Positions 36,630-45,412 of a DNA stretch of 64,000 nucleotides are shown piece by piece (position 1 is the stretch's first letter; each line of letters opens with the position of its first letter). The translations under genes were made by a program, and so were the position numbers. The notes under the pieces were generated by a model. It was not told the origin of the DNA. It worked only from the letters and a program-made list of their open reading frames with translations, and did not search any database. Source of the DNA: Roseateles violae (GTDB lineage Bacteria; Pseudomonadota; Gammaproteobacteria; Burkholderiales; Burkholderiaceae_C); the NCBI RefSeq assembly GCF_030410485.1, contig NZ_JAUHHC010000004.1, forward strand, positions 62,001 through 126,000, in the 5' to 3' direction.

Positions 36630-37079
36630 TCATGCCCGTTGCCCCCTGAGCCACATCTGGGCGCCGAGATCGTCCTGCTGCTTCTGCTGCTGGCGCTGCT
36701 CGGCGCTGGACAGCCGGACCTGGCTCTGCGCCAGCACCTGACCCAGCACCTGCTGCTGCAGCGCCACCTGCTTCACCGCCGCGCGGCATTCGCCCATTTC
36801 GGCCTGCTTCTGCAGCAGCTCGCGGCGCTGGCCCTCAGCCATCTGCCGCACCGCCTGCTTGTAGGCGACGCAGTTCTGGGCCAGGCCCAGCGACAGCGGC
36901 TCGCCACCACCGGCGCTGGCACCCTGGTGCAGCTGGTCCAGACGTTCGATCGTCTTCTCGACCCGGGCGCACAGCGCCTGCTGGCGAGCCAGCTCGGCCT
37001 GGCGCCGCTCCAGCTCGCGCGTGCGCAGTTCGATCAGGGTGCCCAGATTCTTCTGCAGCTGCTTGGCGGGATTCTTCAT
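36630..37079 (-). CDS. fliJ: flagellar export protein FliJ
   Basis: 149 residues forming one long antiparallel coiled coil (Gln/Glu/Arg-rich, e.g. LIELRTRELERRQAELARQQ and LLQKQAEMGECRAAVKQVAL). FliJ is the central stalk linking FliI ATPase to FlhA. Coupled to fliI by ATGA overlap. Confidence 0.87.
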   Translation of the reverse strand: MKNPAKQLQKNLGTLIELRTRELERRQAELARQQALCARVEKTIERLDQLHQGASAGGGEPLSLGLAQNCVAYKQAVRQMAEGQRRELLQKQAEMGECRAAVKQVALQQQVLGQVLAQSQVRLSSAEQRQQQKQQDDLGAQMWLRGQRA

Positions 37080-38386
37080 GCGAGCAGCTCCTCGAGTTGG
37101 CGCAGCACCGCATCCATCGGCGCCGCCTCATGGGTGCCCTGGTGCAGAAAGGCCTCGATGCGCGGGAACAGCGCCACCGCGCGATCGGTCAGCGGGTCGG
37201 CGCCGGGCACATAGGCGCCCAGCGGCAGCAGATCGCGCACCTGCTCGAAGCGCGCCGTCAGCTGCTTCAACTGGCGCGCCGCCGCCAGATGCGGCTTCGT
37301 CGCGACCAGCGCCATGCAGCGGCTGATCGACTGGGCGATGTCGATCGCCGGGTAATGGCCGCGCTCGGCCAGCGCGCGCGACAGCACGATATGGCCGTCG
37401 AGGATGGCCCGCGCGGTGTCGACGACCGGATCCTGCTGGTCGTCGCCCTCGGCCAGCACCGTGTAGATGGCGCTCATGCTGCCCAAGGGATGCTCGCCGT
37501 TGCCGGCGCTCTCGACCAGCTCGGGCAGCACCGAGAACACCGAGGGCGGGTAGCCGCGCGTCGCCGGCGGCTCGCCCAGCGCCAGCGCGACCTCGCGCTT
37601 GGCCATTGCGTAGCGGGTCAGCGAATCGACCAAGAGCAGCACATGCTGACCCTGGTCGCGGTAATGGGCGGCGATCGTGTGGCACAGCTCGGTCGCCATC
37701 AGCCGCATCAGCGGCGACTCGTCGGCCGGCGCGACGACGACGACGGCGCGCGCCAGGCCCGCCTCGCCCAGGCTCAGGTCGATGAACTCGCGCACCTCGC
37801 GGCCGCGCTCGCCGATCAGGCCGACGACGACGACATCGGCGACCGTCTGCCGCGTGATCAGGCCCAGCAGGACGCTTTTTCCCACGCCGGAGCCGGCCAT
37901 CAGGCCGACGCGCTGACCGCGGCCCAGGGTCAGCATGCTGTTGATCGCCCGCACGCCGACATCGAGCGGCTCGTGCACCGGCTGCTTGCGAAGCGGGTTG
38001 ATCTTGGGCGGCTGGGTCGGCAGCGGATGATCGCCGCCGAGCTTGCCCAGGCCGTCGATCGGCTCGCCGAGGCCGTTGACGATGCGGCCGAGCCAGCTCG
38101 TGCCGATCATCTGCGTCGCCCGCTCGGGCGCCGGCAGCACGCGCGCGCCGGTCAAGAGCCCTTCCGGCTTCTTGAACGGCATCAGGTAGGAGATCTCGTT
38201 GCGGAAACCGACCACCTGGGCGGCCATCCAGTCGCGGCCCTCGGCTTCGATCATGCAGCGCTGGCCGGTGCGCAGCGCGCAGCCGACGCTTTCCAGCAGC
38301 AGGCCGGAGGCGCCGACGAGACGGCCGGTCGGCGTCGCGACCGGCACATCGTCGAGCTCCAGGCGGCGCAGCGCGGCGGTGATCAC
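37076..38386 (-). CDS. fliI: flagellar export ATPase FliI
   Basis: 436 residues. Walker A AGSGVGKSVLLG, Walker B VLLLVDSLTRYAMAKRE, and the F1-beta-like signatures PPATRGYPPSVFSVLPELVE and GSMSAIYTVLAEGDDQQDPV are all present. It energises type III export together with FliH and FliJ. Start: GTG in a GTGA overlap with the fliH stop; residues upstream in frame lie within fliH. Confidence 0.95.
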   Translation of the reverse strand: MITAALRRLELDDVPVATPTGRLVGASGLLLESVGCALRTGQRCMIEAEGRDWMAAQVVGFRNEISYLMPFKKPEGLLTGARVLPAPERATQMIGTSWLGRIVNGLGEPIDGLGKLGGDHPLPTQPPKINPLRKQPVHEPLDVGVRAINSMLTLGRGQRVGLMAGSGVGKSVLLGLITRQTVADVVVVGLIGERGREVREFIDLSLGEAGLARAVVVVAPADESPLMRLMATELCHTIAAHYRDQGQHVLLLVDSLTRYAMAKREVALALGEPPATRGYPPSVFSVLPELVESAGNGEHPLGSMSAIYTVLAEGDDQQDPVVDTARAILDGHIVLSRALAERGHYPAIDIAQSISRCMALVATKPHLAAARQLKQLTARFEQVRDLLPLGAYVPGADPLTDRAVALFPRIEAFLHQGTHEAAPMDAVLRQLEELLA

Positions 38387-39075
38387 TCGGCGGCCTCCGT
38401 CGTCTCGAGCGGTTCGAGCAATTGCGTCTCGACCTGCTCCATGCAGGCGGCCAGGCGCTGGCGGCAGCCGGCATCGGCCTCGCGGCCGCCGGCCTGCACG
38501 CGACACTCGCCGCTGTCCAGCCGCGCATCGGCCAGCAGGGTCCAGGCGCGGGCGCGCTCGGGCGCCAGTTCCTGGATGCGCTGCAGGTCCTCGGGATTCA
38601 GATGCACCTCGATGCCATCGCGCGCCGGCGGCATGCTGGCCAGCGTCTCGTCGACCAGGGCCAGCAGCTGGGTCGGCTGCAGGGTCAGCTCGCAGCGGAT
38701 CACCTGGCGCGACACGCGGGCGACCAGCTCGACCATTTCCTTGCGCAGCGCCGCCTCGTAATCGACGCGCACCCGGCCGAGCTCGGCGAACAGCGCGTCC
38801 AGCGGGGCGGCCAAGCGCTCGAAGCGCTCCAGCACCTCGCGCCGGCCCTGCTCCAGGCCGCGCGCGTGGCCGGCCTGCTGGGCGGCCTCGCTGCCGGTCT
38901 GCAGACCGCTGGCATGGCCTTCCTCATAGCCCTTGGCGACGCCCTGCTGGAAGCCGTCCGCGACGGCCTGCTGCACGGCGGCGGCCGAGTTCGGCGGCAG
39001 CGCCTGGCCGCCGCCCTGGTGCACTTGCGCCAGCGGCGGGAAGCGATGCGGACGCAGGGCCTTCATCATCATCAT
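38383..39075 (-). CDS. fliH: flagellar export regulator FliH
   Basis: About 230 residues. A Gly/Gln-rich helix with GFQQGVAKGYEEGHASGLQTG repeats (the GxxxG repeats of FliH) is followed by LVARVSRQVIRCELTLQP, the FliH C-terminal domain. The gene begins with four consecutive ATG codons; the first overlaps the fliG stop (ATGA), so the exact N-terminus is uncertain by three residues. Confidence 0.88.
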   Translation of the reverse strand: MMMMKALRPHRFPPLAQVHQGGGQALPPNSAAAVQQAVADGFQQGVAKGYEEGHASGLQTGSEAAQQAGHARGLEQGRREVLERFERLAAPLDALFAELGRVRVDYEAALRKEMVELVARVSRQVIRCELTLQPTQLLALVDETLASMPPARDGIEVHLNPEDLQRIQELAPERARAWTLLADARLDSGECRVQAGGREADAGCRQRLAACMEQVETQLLEPLETTEAAE

Positions 39076-40082
39076 TCGACCGTCGCCTCGGCGAACAGCT
39101 GGACCTGGATCTCGCCGGCATCGACCAGCGCCTTGACGCGGGCCATCACCTCGACGCGCGCCTGCTCGACGCGGCTCATCGGCACCGGGCCGCTGCGGCG
39201 GATCAGCTCCTCGAAGCTCTGCGCCTGGCGGCGCGGCATCGCGGTCAGGATCGCATCGCGCACCGGCGCCTCGGCGCCCTTCAGCGCGATCGCCCACAGC
39301 TCCAGCGGCACCTCCTCGAGGATGCGGGTCAGCGCGGCCTCGGGCTGGCGCGACAGCAGGAAGAAGTCATACATGCTGACCTCGATCTCGCTGACGACAT
39401 CGGCATCGTGCGCGCGCAGCAGCTCGACCATCTGCTGGCGGTCGCGCGGCAGGCGGTTGATGATCTCGGCGGCCTGGCGCACGCCTTCGACGCTGGCGCT
39501 CTGGCGGCCGAGGCCGGCCAGGCAGCGTTCGACCAGCTCTTCGAGCTCGCCCAGCAGCTCGGCATCGACCTCGCTCAGCCGCGCCACGTTCAGCAGCACC
39601 AGATCGCGGCCCTCGGCCGGCAGCGCGGCGATCACGTCGCCGGCCAGGGCCGGCGGCAGGAAGGCCAGGAACACCGCCTGCATGCGCACATGCTCGTGCA
39701 CGATGTGCTCGGCCAGCCAGCGCGGCGAGGCCCATTGCAGCCGCGCCATCTTGGGCCGGATCGCGTCGCCATAGATGCTTTTCAGCACGCTGTTGGCGAT
39801 GTCGCCGCCGAGCGCCAGGCCCAGCGAGCGCTGCAGATAGCTGCGCGAGGCGCCATGCACGCCGCTTTGCTGGCGGTAGTCGTCGAAGAATTCCTGCAGC
39901 GCCGTCTTGACCGAGTCGACCTTGATGCCGCTCATGCGCGACATGACCTGCGTCACGTCGAGCAGTTCCTCGCGCGTCAGGCAGCGCAGCACGGCCGCGG
40001 CCGGCTCCTCGCCGATGCTCAAGAGCACGATGGCGGCCTGTTCGACCGGGCTCAGTTCGCCGTATTCCTGCGGATTAGCCAT
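39072..40082 (-). CDS. fliG: flagellar motor switch protein FliG
   Basis: 336 residues with N, M and C domains: LSPVEQAAIVLLSIGEEPAA, the EHIVHEHVRMQAVFLAFLPP region containing the (E)HPQ-like helix, and the C-terminal torque helix RDAILTAMPRRQAQSFEELI. It couples FliF to FliM/FliN and contacts MotA. Full length for the family. Confidence 0.95.
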   Translation of the reverse strand: MANPQEYGELSPVEQAAIVLLSIGEEPAAAVLRCLTREELLDVTQVMSRMSGIKVDSVKTALQEFFDDYRQQSGVHGASRSYLQRSLGLALGGDIANSVLKSIYGDAIRPKMARLQWASPRWLAEHIVHEHVRMQAVFLAFLPPALAGDVIAALPAEGRDLVLLNVARLSEVDAELLGELEELVERCLAGLGRQSASVEGVRQAAEIINRLPRDRQQMVELLRAHDADVVSEIEVSMYDFFLLSRQPEAALTRILEEVPLELWAIALKGAEAPVRDAILTAMPRRQAQSFEELIRRSGPVPMSRVEQARVEVMARVKALVDAGEIQVQLFAEATVE

Positions 40083-41754
40083 TTTTCTTCTGCACCCATT
40101 GCTTGACGACCTCGGCGACGCGCTCCGGCTCCTTGGCCGCCAGCACGCGCAGGTGATCGACCATCACATCGACCGGCGAACCCGGCGGCGGCAGGTCGAA
40201 GTTCTCCAGCAGCGGCACGACCGGCATCGCACGCTGCTCGTTCAGCAGTGCCGGCGGCAGCGCCGCACTAGCCGCGAGCGGCTCGTCGGTGTCGGCGGCC
40301 GGCAGCGCGATCGGCTCGAGCGAGGCCGCCTGCGACGCCTGCTGCGGGGCCGGCGTCAGCGCCTTGTTGGCCAGGCGCAGCAGCGGCCGCGCCAGCAGCA
40401 GATAGCCGAACAGCAGCGCCAGGCCGTAGCCGACATAGCCACCCAGATCGATCAGGGTGTCGCGCTGCTCGTACCAGGGCTGCGGCGCCGGACGCGCCGG
40501 GAAGCTCATCGGCGAGACGGTCAGCTTGTCACCACGCTCGGCATTGATGCCCAGGCCGCTGGCCAGCACGCGCTCGAGCCGGCCCAGCTCGTCGGCCGAC
40601 CATTGTTTGTTGCCCGAGGGCGCCGCCGCGTTGTTCAGCACGACGGCGACGTTCAGCCGTGCCAGCCGGCCGCGGCTGCGCTTGATCTGGGTGATGTTGC
40701 GGTCGTAGGCGTACTGGCGCGTGCTGGCGTTCTTGCGCGCGCTGGCGCCGCTGTCGCCCTCGGCGCCGGAGGCGGCATTGGCGGCCGCATTGACCGGCCG
40801 GTTGCTCAGCGAGCCCGGCACGCCCAGCGCGAGCTGCTGGCGGTCCAGCTCCTCGCGCGAGGCCTCGTTGGTGATCTTCGGCGCATCGCCGAACTGCTCG
40901 CGCGTCTCCTGCACGCGGTCGTTGTCGACCTCGGCGGTGACGCTGAGCTTGTAGTTGTCCTCGCCCAGCACAGGGGCCAGGATGTCGCGCACATTGCGGC
41001 GCACCTCGTCCTGGAAGCGCTTGGCGGCGTCGTTGCCCTGCATCGCGATGCCCTCGGCGCCCTCGCTGAGGTCGACGCGGGCCGACAGCAGATTGCCGGC
41101 CTGGTCGACCAGGCTGACGCGCTGCGGATCGAGGCTGGCGACGCTGCCGGCGACCAGATTGATCGCCGCAGCGATCTGCTCGTTGGCCAGCGTGCGGCCC
41201 GGCTTCAGGGTCAGCACGACCGAGGCCGAGCTCTTCTGACCGTCACCGACGACGAAGGACGAGGACTTGGCGATCGACAGATGCACGCGCGCGCTCTCGA
41301 CGGCGTCCAGCGCCATCATGCTCTGCGCCAGCTCGCCCTCGAGGCCGCGGCGGAAGCGCACGTCCTGCACGAACTGGCTGACGCCCAGCGGATCGTTGCG
41401 GTCCATCAGCTCGAGGCCGCCCGGCAGCTTGGCGACGACGCCCTTGGCCGCCAGCAGCATGCGCACCCGGCCCAGCTGGCCCTCGGGCACCAGCACCTGG
41501 CCCGACTCCGGGTGCAGGCGGTAGGGGATGTGCTCGGCATCGAGCACCGTCATCATGTCGGCGGCGACGACCTTCTCGCGCTGGCCGAACACCGGCTTGT
41601 AGTTCGCCTGATCGCGCCACATCAGCATCAGCGCCAGCGCCGTGCCGACAACGGCCAGCGCCAGCAGCGGCGCCAGGCTCTTCAGCAGGCCGGGCGGCAG
41701 GCTGGGGCGCAGCTTCAGCGATGGGCCCAGGCGGGCAAGCAGGGGTTTCAGCAT
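40075..41754 (-). CDS. fliF: flagellar MS-ring protein FliF
   Basis: 559 residues. Two membrane helices (near residues 25-45 and 455-480) flank the periplasmic ring-building domains: YKPVFGQREKVVAADMMTVL, ALDAVESARVHLSIAKSSSF and SRGRLARLNVAVVLNN. The C-terminal tail (HLRVLAAKEPERVAEVVKQW) binds FliG. It overlaps fliG by 8 nt. Confidence 0.95.
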   Translation of the reverse strand: MLKPLLARLGPSLKLRPSLPPGLLKSLAPLLALAVVGTALALMLMWRDQANYKPVFGQREKVVAADMMTVLDAEHIPYRLHPESGQVLVPEGQLGRVRMLLAAKGVVAKLPGGLELMDRNDPLGVSQFVQDVRFRRGLEGELAQSMMALDAVESARVHLSIAKSSSFVVGDGQKSSASVVLTLKPGRTLANEQIAAAINLVAGSVASLDPQRVSLVDQAGNLLSARVDLSEGAEGIAMQGNDAAKRFQDEVRRNVRDILAPVLGEDNYKLSVTAEVDNDRVQETREQFGDAPKITNEASREELDRQQLALGVPGSLSNRPVNAAANAASGAEGDSGASARKNASTRQYAYDRNITQIKRSRGRLARLNVAVVLNNAAAPSGNKQWSADELGRLERVLASGLGINAERGDKLTVSPMSFPARPAPQPWYEQRDTLIDLGGYVGYGLALLFGYLLLARPLLRLANKALTPAPQQASQAASLEPIALPAADTDEPLAASAALPPALLNEQRAMPVVPLLENFDLPPPGSPVDVMVDHLRVLAAKEPERVAEVVKQWVQKKNG

Positions 41755-41808
41755 GGAAATCGGGGAATGAGGCGGAATTCGGAGGCGGTGGCTGGCTTAG
41801 AACAGGCC

Positions 41809-42156
41809 TCAGAGCTGCAGCTTGATCAGCTCGTCCATCGCGCCCATGACCTTGTTGCGGACCTGCATCAGCATCGAGAACGAGAGGCTGGCGTCCTGGC
41901 TGGCCAGCATCGCGCCGACCAGATCGTCACTGGCGCCGGTCTCGACGGCGGCCATCTTCTCGCTGGCGTCCTGGTCCTTGGCGTCGACCCGACGCAGCAT
42001 GTCTTCCATGCTCTGGGCAAAGCCGCCGGCCGGTGCCTGCAGCGTGGCCGGTGCGACCGCGCCGCCCAGATGGGCGGCATCGCCGGCAATGCGTCCCAGC
42101 GACTGCTGGATCGAGGCCTCGAATGCGGCCCCGCTGGTATTCAAGGGAATGCTCAC
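41809..42156 (-). CDS. fliE: flagellar hook-basal body protein FliE
   Basis: 115 residues, with FAQSMEDMLRRVDAKDQDAS and the C-terminal ASLSFSMLMQVRNKVMGAMDELIKLQL, the conserved FliE end that links MS ring to rod. First gene of the fliEFGHIJ block; upstream is a 1-kb gap with no obvious gene on this strand. Confidence 0.92.
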   Translation of the reverse strand: MSIPLNTSGAAFEASIQQSLGRIAGDAAHLGGAVAPATLQAPAGGFAQSMEDMLRRVDAKDQDASEKMAAVETGASDDLVGAMLASQDASLSFSMLMQVRNKVMGAMDELIKLQL

Positions 42157-43164
42157 GGTAATCCTGTCCTGCTCGCCAAACTACGGGGGCGAGCCGCCCA
42201 TCTACTCCGGGCAGGAGCGATGATAATTCGCTATCGAAAACCCGAATACTCAATCTGGACGTGATCCAGAGTGGTTATCGGCCGATCGCCGGAACTCTTT
42301 AGTTGACGACCAGGAAACCAGTCCGGGTGACGTGATTTCAATATCGAATTTGCGCGCTTTTAAATCGCCGGAAATGAGGCGCCAAATTTGCCCATATCGT
42401 TCGATACGGCGGCGGCGTTTAAGTTCTCGGCGGCGGCGGTCGCCTAGGCTCGACGAAGCGCAGGGCGCGACGAAAGCACCGGCAGGTGCTGCGACAGACT
42501 TCGGAGGAGGTGGTTGCGCTGACTCATCTTCTGGCTCGCCTTCTTCGTTGGGTTGGCGTGAGAGAAGCAGTCCAAGCATCGGCCAGGGGGCCACAACGGA
42601 GCACGGTAGCACTCCGGCAGACGAGCGTCCGCAGGCGGCACGCGTCACGTGCTGCAACAGACTTCAGGTCTGGCAACCCCGCTATCGTGGCCGGCAATCC
42701 ATCTTGAATCGATCGATCGCCCGGCGGTAGACCGGAGGCTTTGCGACCCCGGCTTTCGCTCGGGTGTGCCCTGATGTAGCCAACTGTATCGACAGCCCAG
42801 GGGCGCCGCAACGCCGGCCGCAAAGATTTGTAAGCGCCGATGAACCCTTCGTGATCTTGTGCACGAACGATAGGGCGACGGCCATCGCTTTGATGTGTCG
42901 CAAATCCATCAATGGGGCGCCGCGGGCTGTCCGGGCCGCGAAGATTTCACCGCCCGACAGCGGCCGGGCGGTGGCGGGATTCTCTGTTTCTCAGCCATCC
43001 CAGACCGTTCAATGGCGACCGGTGCGGTGAATATCTGAAACGAGCCGCCCGATTTTCCGTGAGTTATTTCCGCGCCCGCCCATTTGAATCGCCGGCACCC
43101 CTTATTAACCATCCGGGTCATCCCTAAAATCAGCGCGCCCGCCCTTTTCAGGGCTTACGAGCCA
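42157..43164. other. 1-kb gap between divergent fliE and fliM operons
   Basis: No convincing protein gene. Base composition is visibly less GC-rich than the flanks, especially at 42200-42420 and 43020-43130, as expected for promoters of the two divergent operons. Several short frames occur but lack ribosome-binding sites, codon bias and recognisable domains. It holds an orphan sigma-28-like motif (plus strand), a 17-base direct repeat (GTGCTGCRACAGACTTC at 42486 and 42649, 16 of 17 identical) and small hairpins. In lateral flagellar loci of Vibrio and Aeromonas this is where the sigma-54 activator LafK is encoded; it is absent here. Confidence 0.6.
42418..42446 (+). promoter_or_regulatory. 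orphan sigma-28-like promoter in the fliE-fliM gap
   Basis: TTTAAGTT, 13-base spacer, GTCGCCTA, matching the flgK, fliD and FliK-like sites box for box. It points toward fliM, but fliM starts about 720 bases downstream, leaving either a very long leader or an unannotated small RNA or peptide. Confidence 0.6.
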
Positions 43165-43989
43165 ATGATGACTCCCAAGCCAAACCCTTATGAGCCGCTG
43201 GATCCGCGCAGCCTCGGGCGCCCGGTCCATCTGCTGCGGGACTTCGCGGCCCAGCTGGGCGAATTGCTCAACGACCTGTTCCGCCAGCAGCTGAACCGCC
43301 GCTACCGCGCCGCCTACGAGCTCGATCCGCCGGTGATCGAGCCGTTCGGCAGCGCCATGCCCGCCGGCGCCTGGCTGTCGGCGCAGACGGCGCAGGGCCG
43401 CGTTTCCTGCCTGCTCGAACGCGGCCTGGTGCTCAGCGTGATGGGCTACCGCTACGGTACGCAGGAGCATGCCGGCGACGCGGCGCCCGAGACGACGACC
43501 GAGGAGCGACTGCACGGCCTGCTGGGCCGCCAGCTGCTGCAGGGCCTGGCCGCGCGCCTGGCGCCGGCGGCCGACGAGGAAGCCCCTGCCCTGCTGCCGG
43601 TCAGCGTGCAGGCGCCCGCCGCCGATGCCTGCCTGATCCGCGTGCAGGTGCGCGAAGGCCGCAGCGGCCTGCGCAGCCAGTTCTGCATCGCGCTCGATCC
43701 GGACTGGATGGCCGCGCTGCTGCGCGAGCGGGCAGTGCCGCGCAACAAGCCCAGCGCCGCGCTGCCGGACGGCCGCACGCTGGCCGCGCAGCTGAAGCTG
43801 AAGCTGGTGGCGCGCCTGCTGCAGACCGAGCTGCCGCTGGGCGAGCTGCTCGAGCTGCGCCCGGGCTCGGTGATCCCGGTGCGGCTGCAGGCGACCGAGG
43901 TGCTGGTGGACGGCTCGCGCCTGTTCACCGCCTCGGTGGCCGAGCACCAGGGCAAGCTGTGCCTGACCTCTTTCGAAGATGCCGAGTGA
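43165..43989 (+). CDS. fliM: flagellar motor switch protein FliM (lateral type)
   Basis: 274 residues, short for FliM (about 330). The C-terminal SpoA/FliN-like domain is clear (LPLGELLELRPGSVIPVRLQ followed by EVLVDGSRLFTASVAEHQGK), and the middle domain is weakly conserved. The N-terminal EIDALL-type peptide that binds CheY-P in chemotactic FliM proteins is not present; the protein starts MMTPKPNPYEPLDP. Two adjacent ATGs are possible starts. First gene of the fliMNPQR-flhBA block. Confidence 0.82.
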   Translation: MMTPKPNPYEPLDPRSLGRPVHLLRDFAAQLGELLNDLFRQQLNRRYRAAYELDPPVIEPFGSAMPAGAWLSAQTAQGRVSCLLERGLVLSVMGYRYGTQEHAGDAAPETTTEERLHGLLGRQLLQGLAARLAPAADEEAPALLPVSVQAPAADACLIRVQVREGRSGLRSQFCIALDPDWMAALLRERAVPRNKPSAALPDGRTLAAQLKLKLVARLLQTELPLGELLELRPGSVIPVRLQATEVLVDGSRLFTASVAEHQGKLCLTSFEDAE

Positions 43990-44031
43990 ACGCCCGTTGA
44001 GCGGCGAAGCAACGACCAGGAAACCCAAGCG

Positions 44032-44388
44032 ATGACGATGATGAACGATGCCAATGCGCTGGAGGCCCTGCTGGCCGATCTGCCGGCCCAGGATGTCCAG
44101 GAAGTGGCCCCGCCGCCGGCCGCGCCGACGCGCGATCTGCCCAAGCTGATGCGCAAGATCCCGGTCACCCTGACCTTGGAGGTCGGCGAGGCGCGCGTCT
44201 CGCTGCAGGACCTGCTGGCGATCGGCGCCGACAGCGTGATCGAGCTGAACACGCTGGCCGGCGAGCCGCTGACGCTGAAGGCCAATGGCACGACGATAGG
44301 CCGTGCCGAGGTCGTCGTGTCGGGCGAGAACTATGGACTGAAGGTGATCGAGATCGCCGGCCTGGACCTGGACAGCCTGGCGCCATGA
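44032..44388 (+). CDS. fliN: flagellar motor switch protein FliN
   Basis: 118 residues ending in a SpoA domain: IPVTLTLEVGEARVSLQDLL, GADSVIELNTLAGEPLTLKA and GTTIGRAEVVVSGENYGLKV. It forms the lower C-ring with FliM. AGGAAA lies upstream of the ATG. No fliO follows; the next gene is fliP, overlapping as ATGA. Confidence 0.93.
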   Translation: MTMMNDANALEALLADLPAQDVQEVAPPPAAPTRDLPKLMRKIPVTLTLEVGEARVSLQDLLAIGADSVIELNTLAGEPLTLKANGTTIGRAEVVVSGENYGLKVIEIAGLDLDSLAP

Positions 44389-45128
44389 AACGGCTGTGGG
44401 GCCCGGTCCTGGGCCTGTTCCTGCTGCTGCAGCAGCAGCCGCTGTTCGCGGCGACGCTGAAGATCACCGGTGCCACCGAGGGTGGCGCCGCCAATGAATT
44501 CACCGTCAAGACCCAGGTCCTGATCATCATGACCCTGCTCGGGCTGCTGCCCGTGCTGGTGCTGATGATGACCAGCTTCACCCGCTTCGTCATCGTGCTG
44601 TCGCTGCTGCGCCAGGCGCTGGGCCTGCAGCAGGGCCTGCCGAACCGGCTGATCACCGGCGTCGCGCTGATCCTGACGATTCTGGTGATGCGGCCGGTCG
44701 GCACGCAGATCTATACCGAGGCGATGCAGCCCTACGACCAGGACAAGATCGGCCTGGAGACGGCGCTGAAGATCGCCGAGGCGCCGCTGTCGCGCTTCAT
44801 GCTGGCGCAGACGCACAAGAGCGCGCTGGCCCAGGTTTCCAGCCTGGCCGGCGAGGCGCCGGTGGCCAAGCCCGAGGAGCATGGCTTCACCGTCAAGCTG
44901 GCCGCCTTCGTGCTGTCGGAGCTGAAGACGGCGTTCCAGATCGGCTGCATGCTCTTCATCCCCTTCCTGGTCATCGACCTGGTCGTGTCCTCGGTCTTGA
45001 TGGCGATGGGCATGATGATGCTCTCGCCGCTGGTGATCTCGCTGCCGCTGAAGCTCCTGCTGTTCGTGCTGGTCGACGGCTGGACCCTAACCGTCAATAC
45101 GCTGGTGACCAGCGTGAGGCCCTTCTGA
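44385..45128 (+). CDS. fliP: flagellar type III export gate protein FliP
   Basis: 247 residues with a signal peptide and four membrane helices. FliP signatures: LIIMTLLGLLPVLVLMMTSF, TRFVIVLSLLRQALGLQQ, FVLSELKTAFQIGCMLFIPF and VSSVLMAMGMMMLSP. Part of the FliPQR gate. Confidence 0.96.
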   Translation: MKRLWGPVLGLFLLLQQQPLFAATLKITGATEGGAANEFTVKTQVLIIMTLLGLLPVLVLMMTSFTRFVIVLSLLRQALGLQQGLPNRLITGVALILTILVMRPVGTQIYTEAMQPYDQDKIGLETALKIAEAPLSRFMLAQTHKSALAQVSSLAGEAPVAKPEEHGFTVKLAAFVLSELKTAFQIGCMLFIPFLVIDLVVSSVLMAMGMMMLSPLVISLPLKLLLFVLVDGWTLTVNTLVTSVRPF

Positions 45129-45412
45129 TGCTGGCCCTGGCGCTGACGCCGGAGGTCGCCGTCGATCTGGTCGGCGAGAGCCTGCACGTGGTGATGCTGC
45201 TGGTCACGCTGCTGGTCGTGCCGGGCCTGATCGTCGGCCTCTTGGTCAGCCTGTTCCAGGCCGCCACGCAGATCAACGAGCAGACCTTGAGCTTCCTGCC
45301 CAAGCTCTTGGTGACCCTGCTGGTCGTCGGCCTGGCCGGGCGCTGGATCGTCGGCTATCTGATGGATTTCTGCGTCTCGATCTTCGAGCGGGCGGCAACC
45401 CTGGTCGTCTGA
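45128..45412 (+). CDS. fliQ: flagellar type III export gate protein FliQ
   Basis: 94 residues, two membrane helices, with VPGLIVGLLVSLFQAATQIN and EQTLSFLPKLLVTLLVVGLA. TGATG overlaps at both ends couple it to fliP and fliR. Confidence 0.95.
   Translation: MLALALTPEVAVDLVGESLHVVMLLVTLLVVPGLIVGLLVSLFQAATQINEQTLSFLPKLLVTLLVVGLAGRWIVGYLMDFCVSIFERAATLVV

Noticed and set aside
42250-42823. Several 65-135-codon frames on both strands in the fliE-fliM gap
   Set aside because: Overlapping one another, no ribosome-binding sites, Arg/Ser-rich without domains; kept only as a described gap with an orphan promoter.
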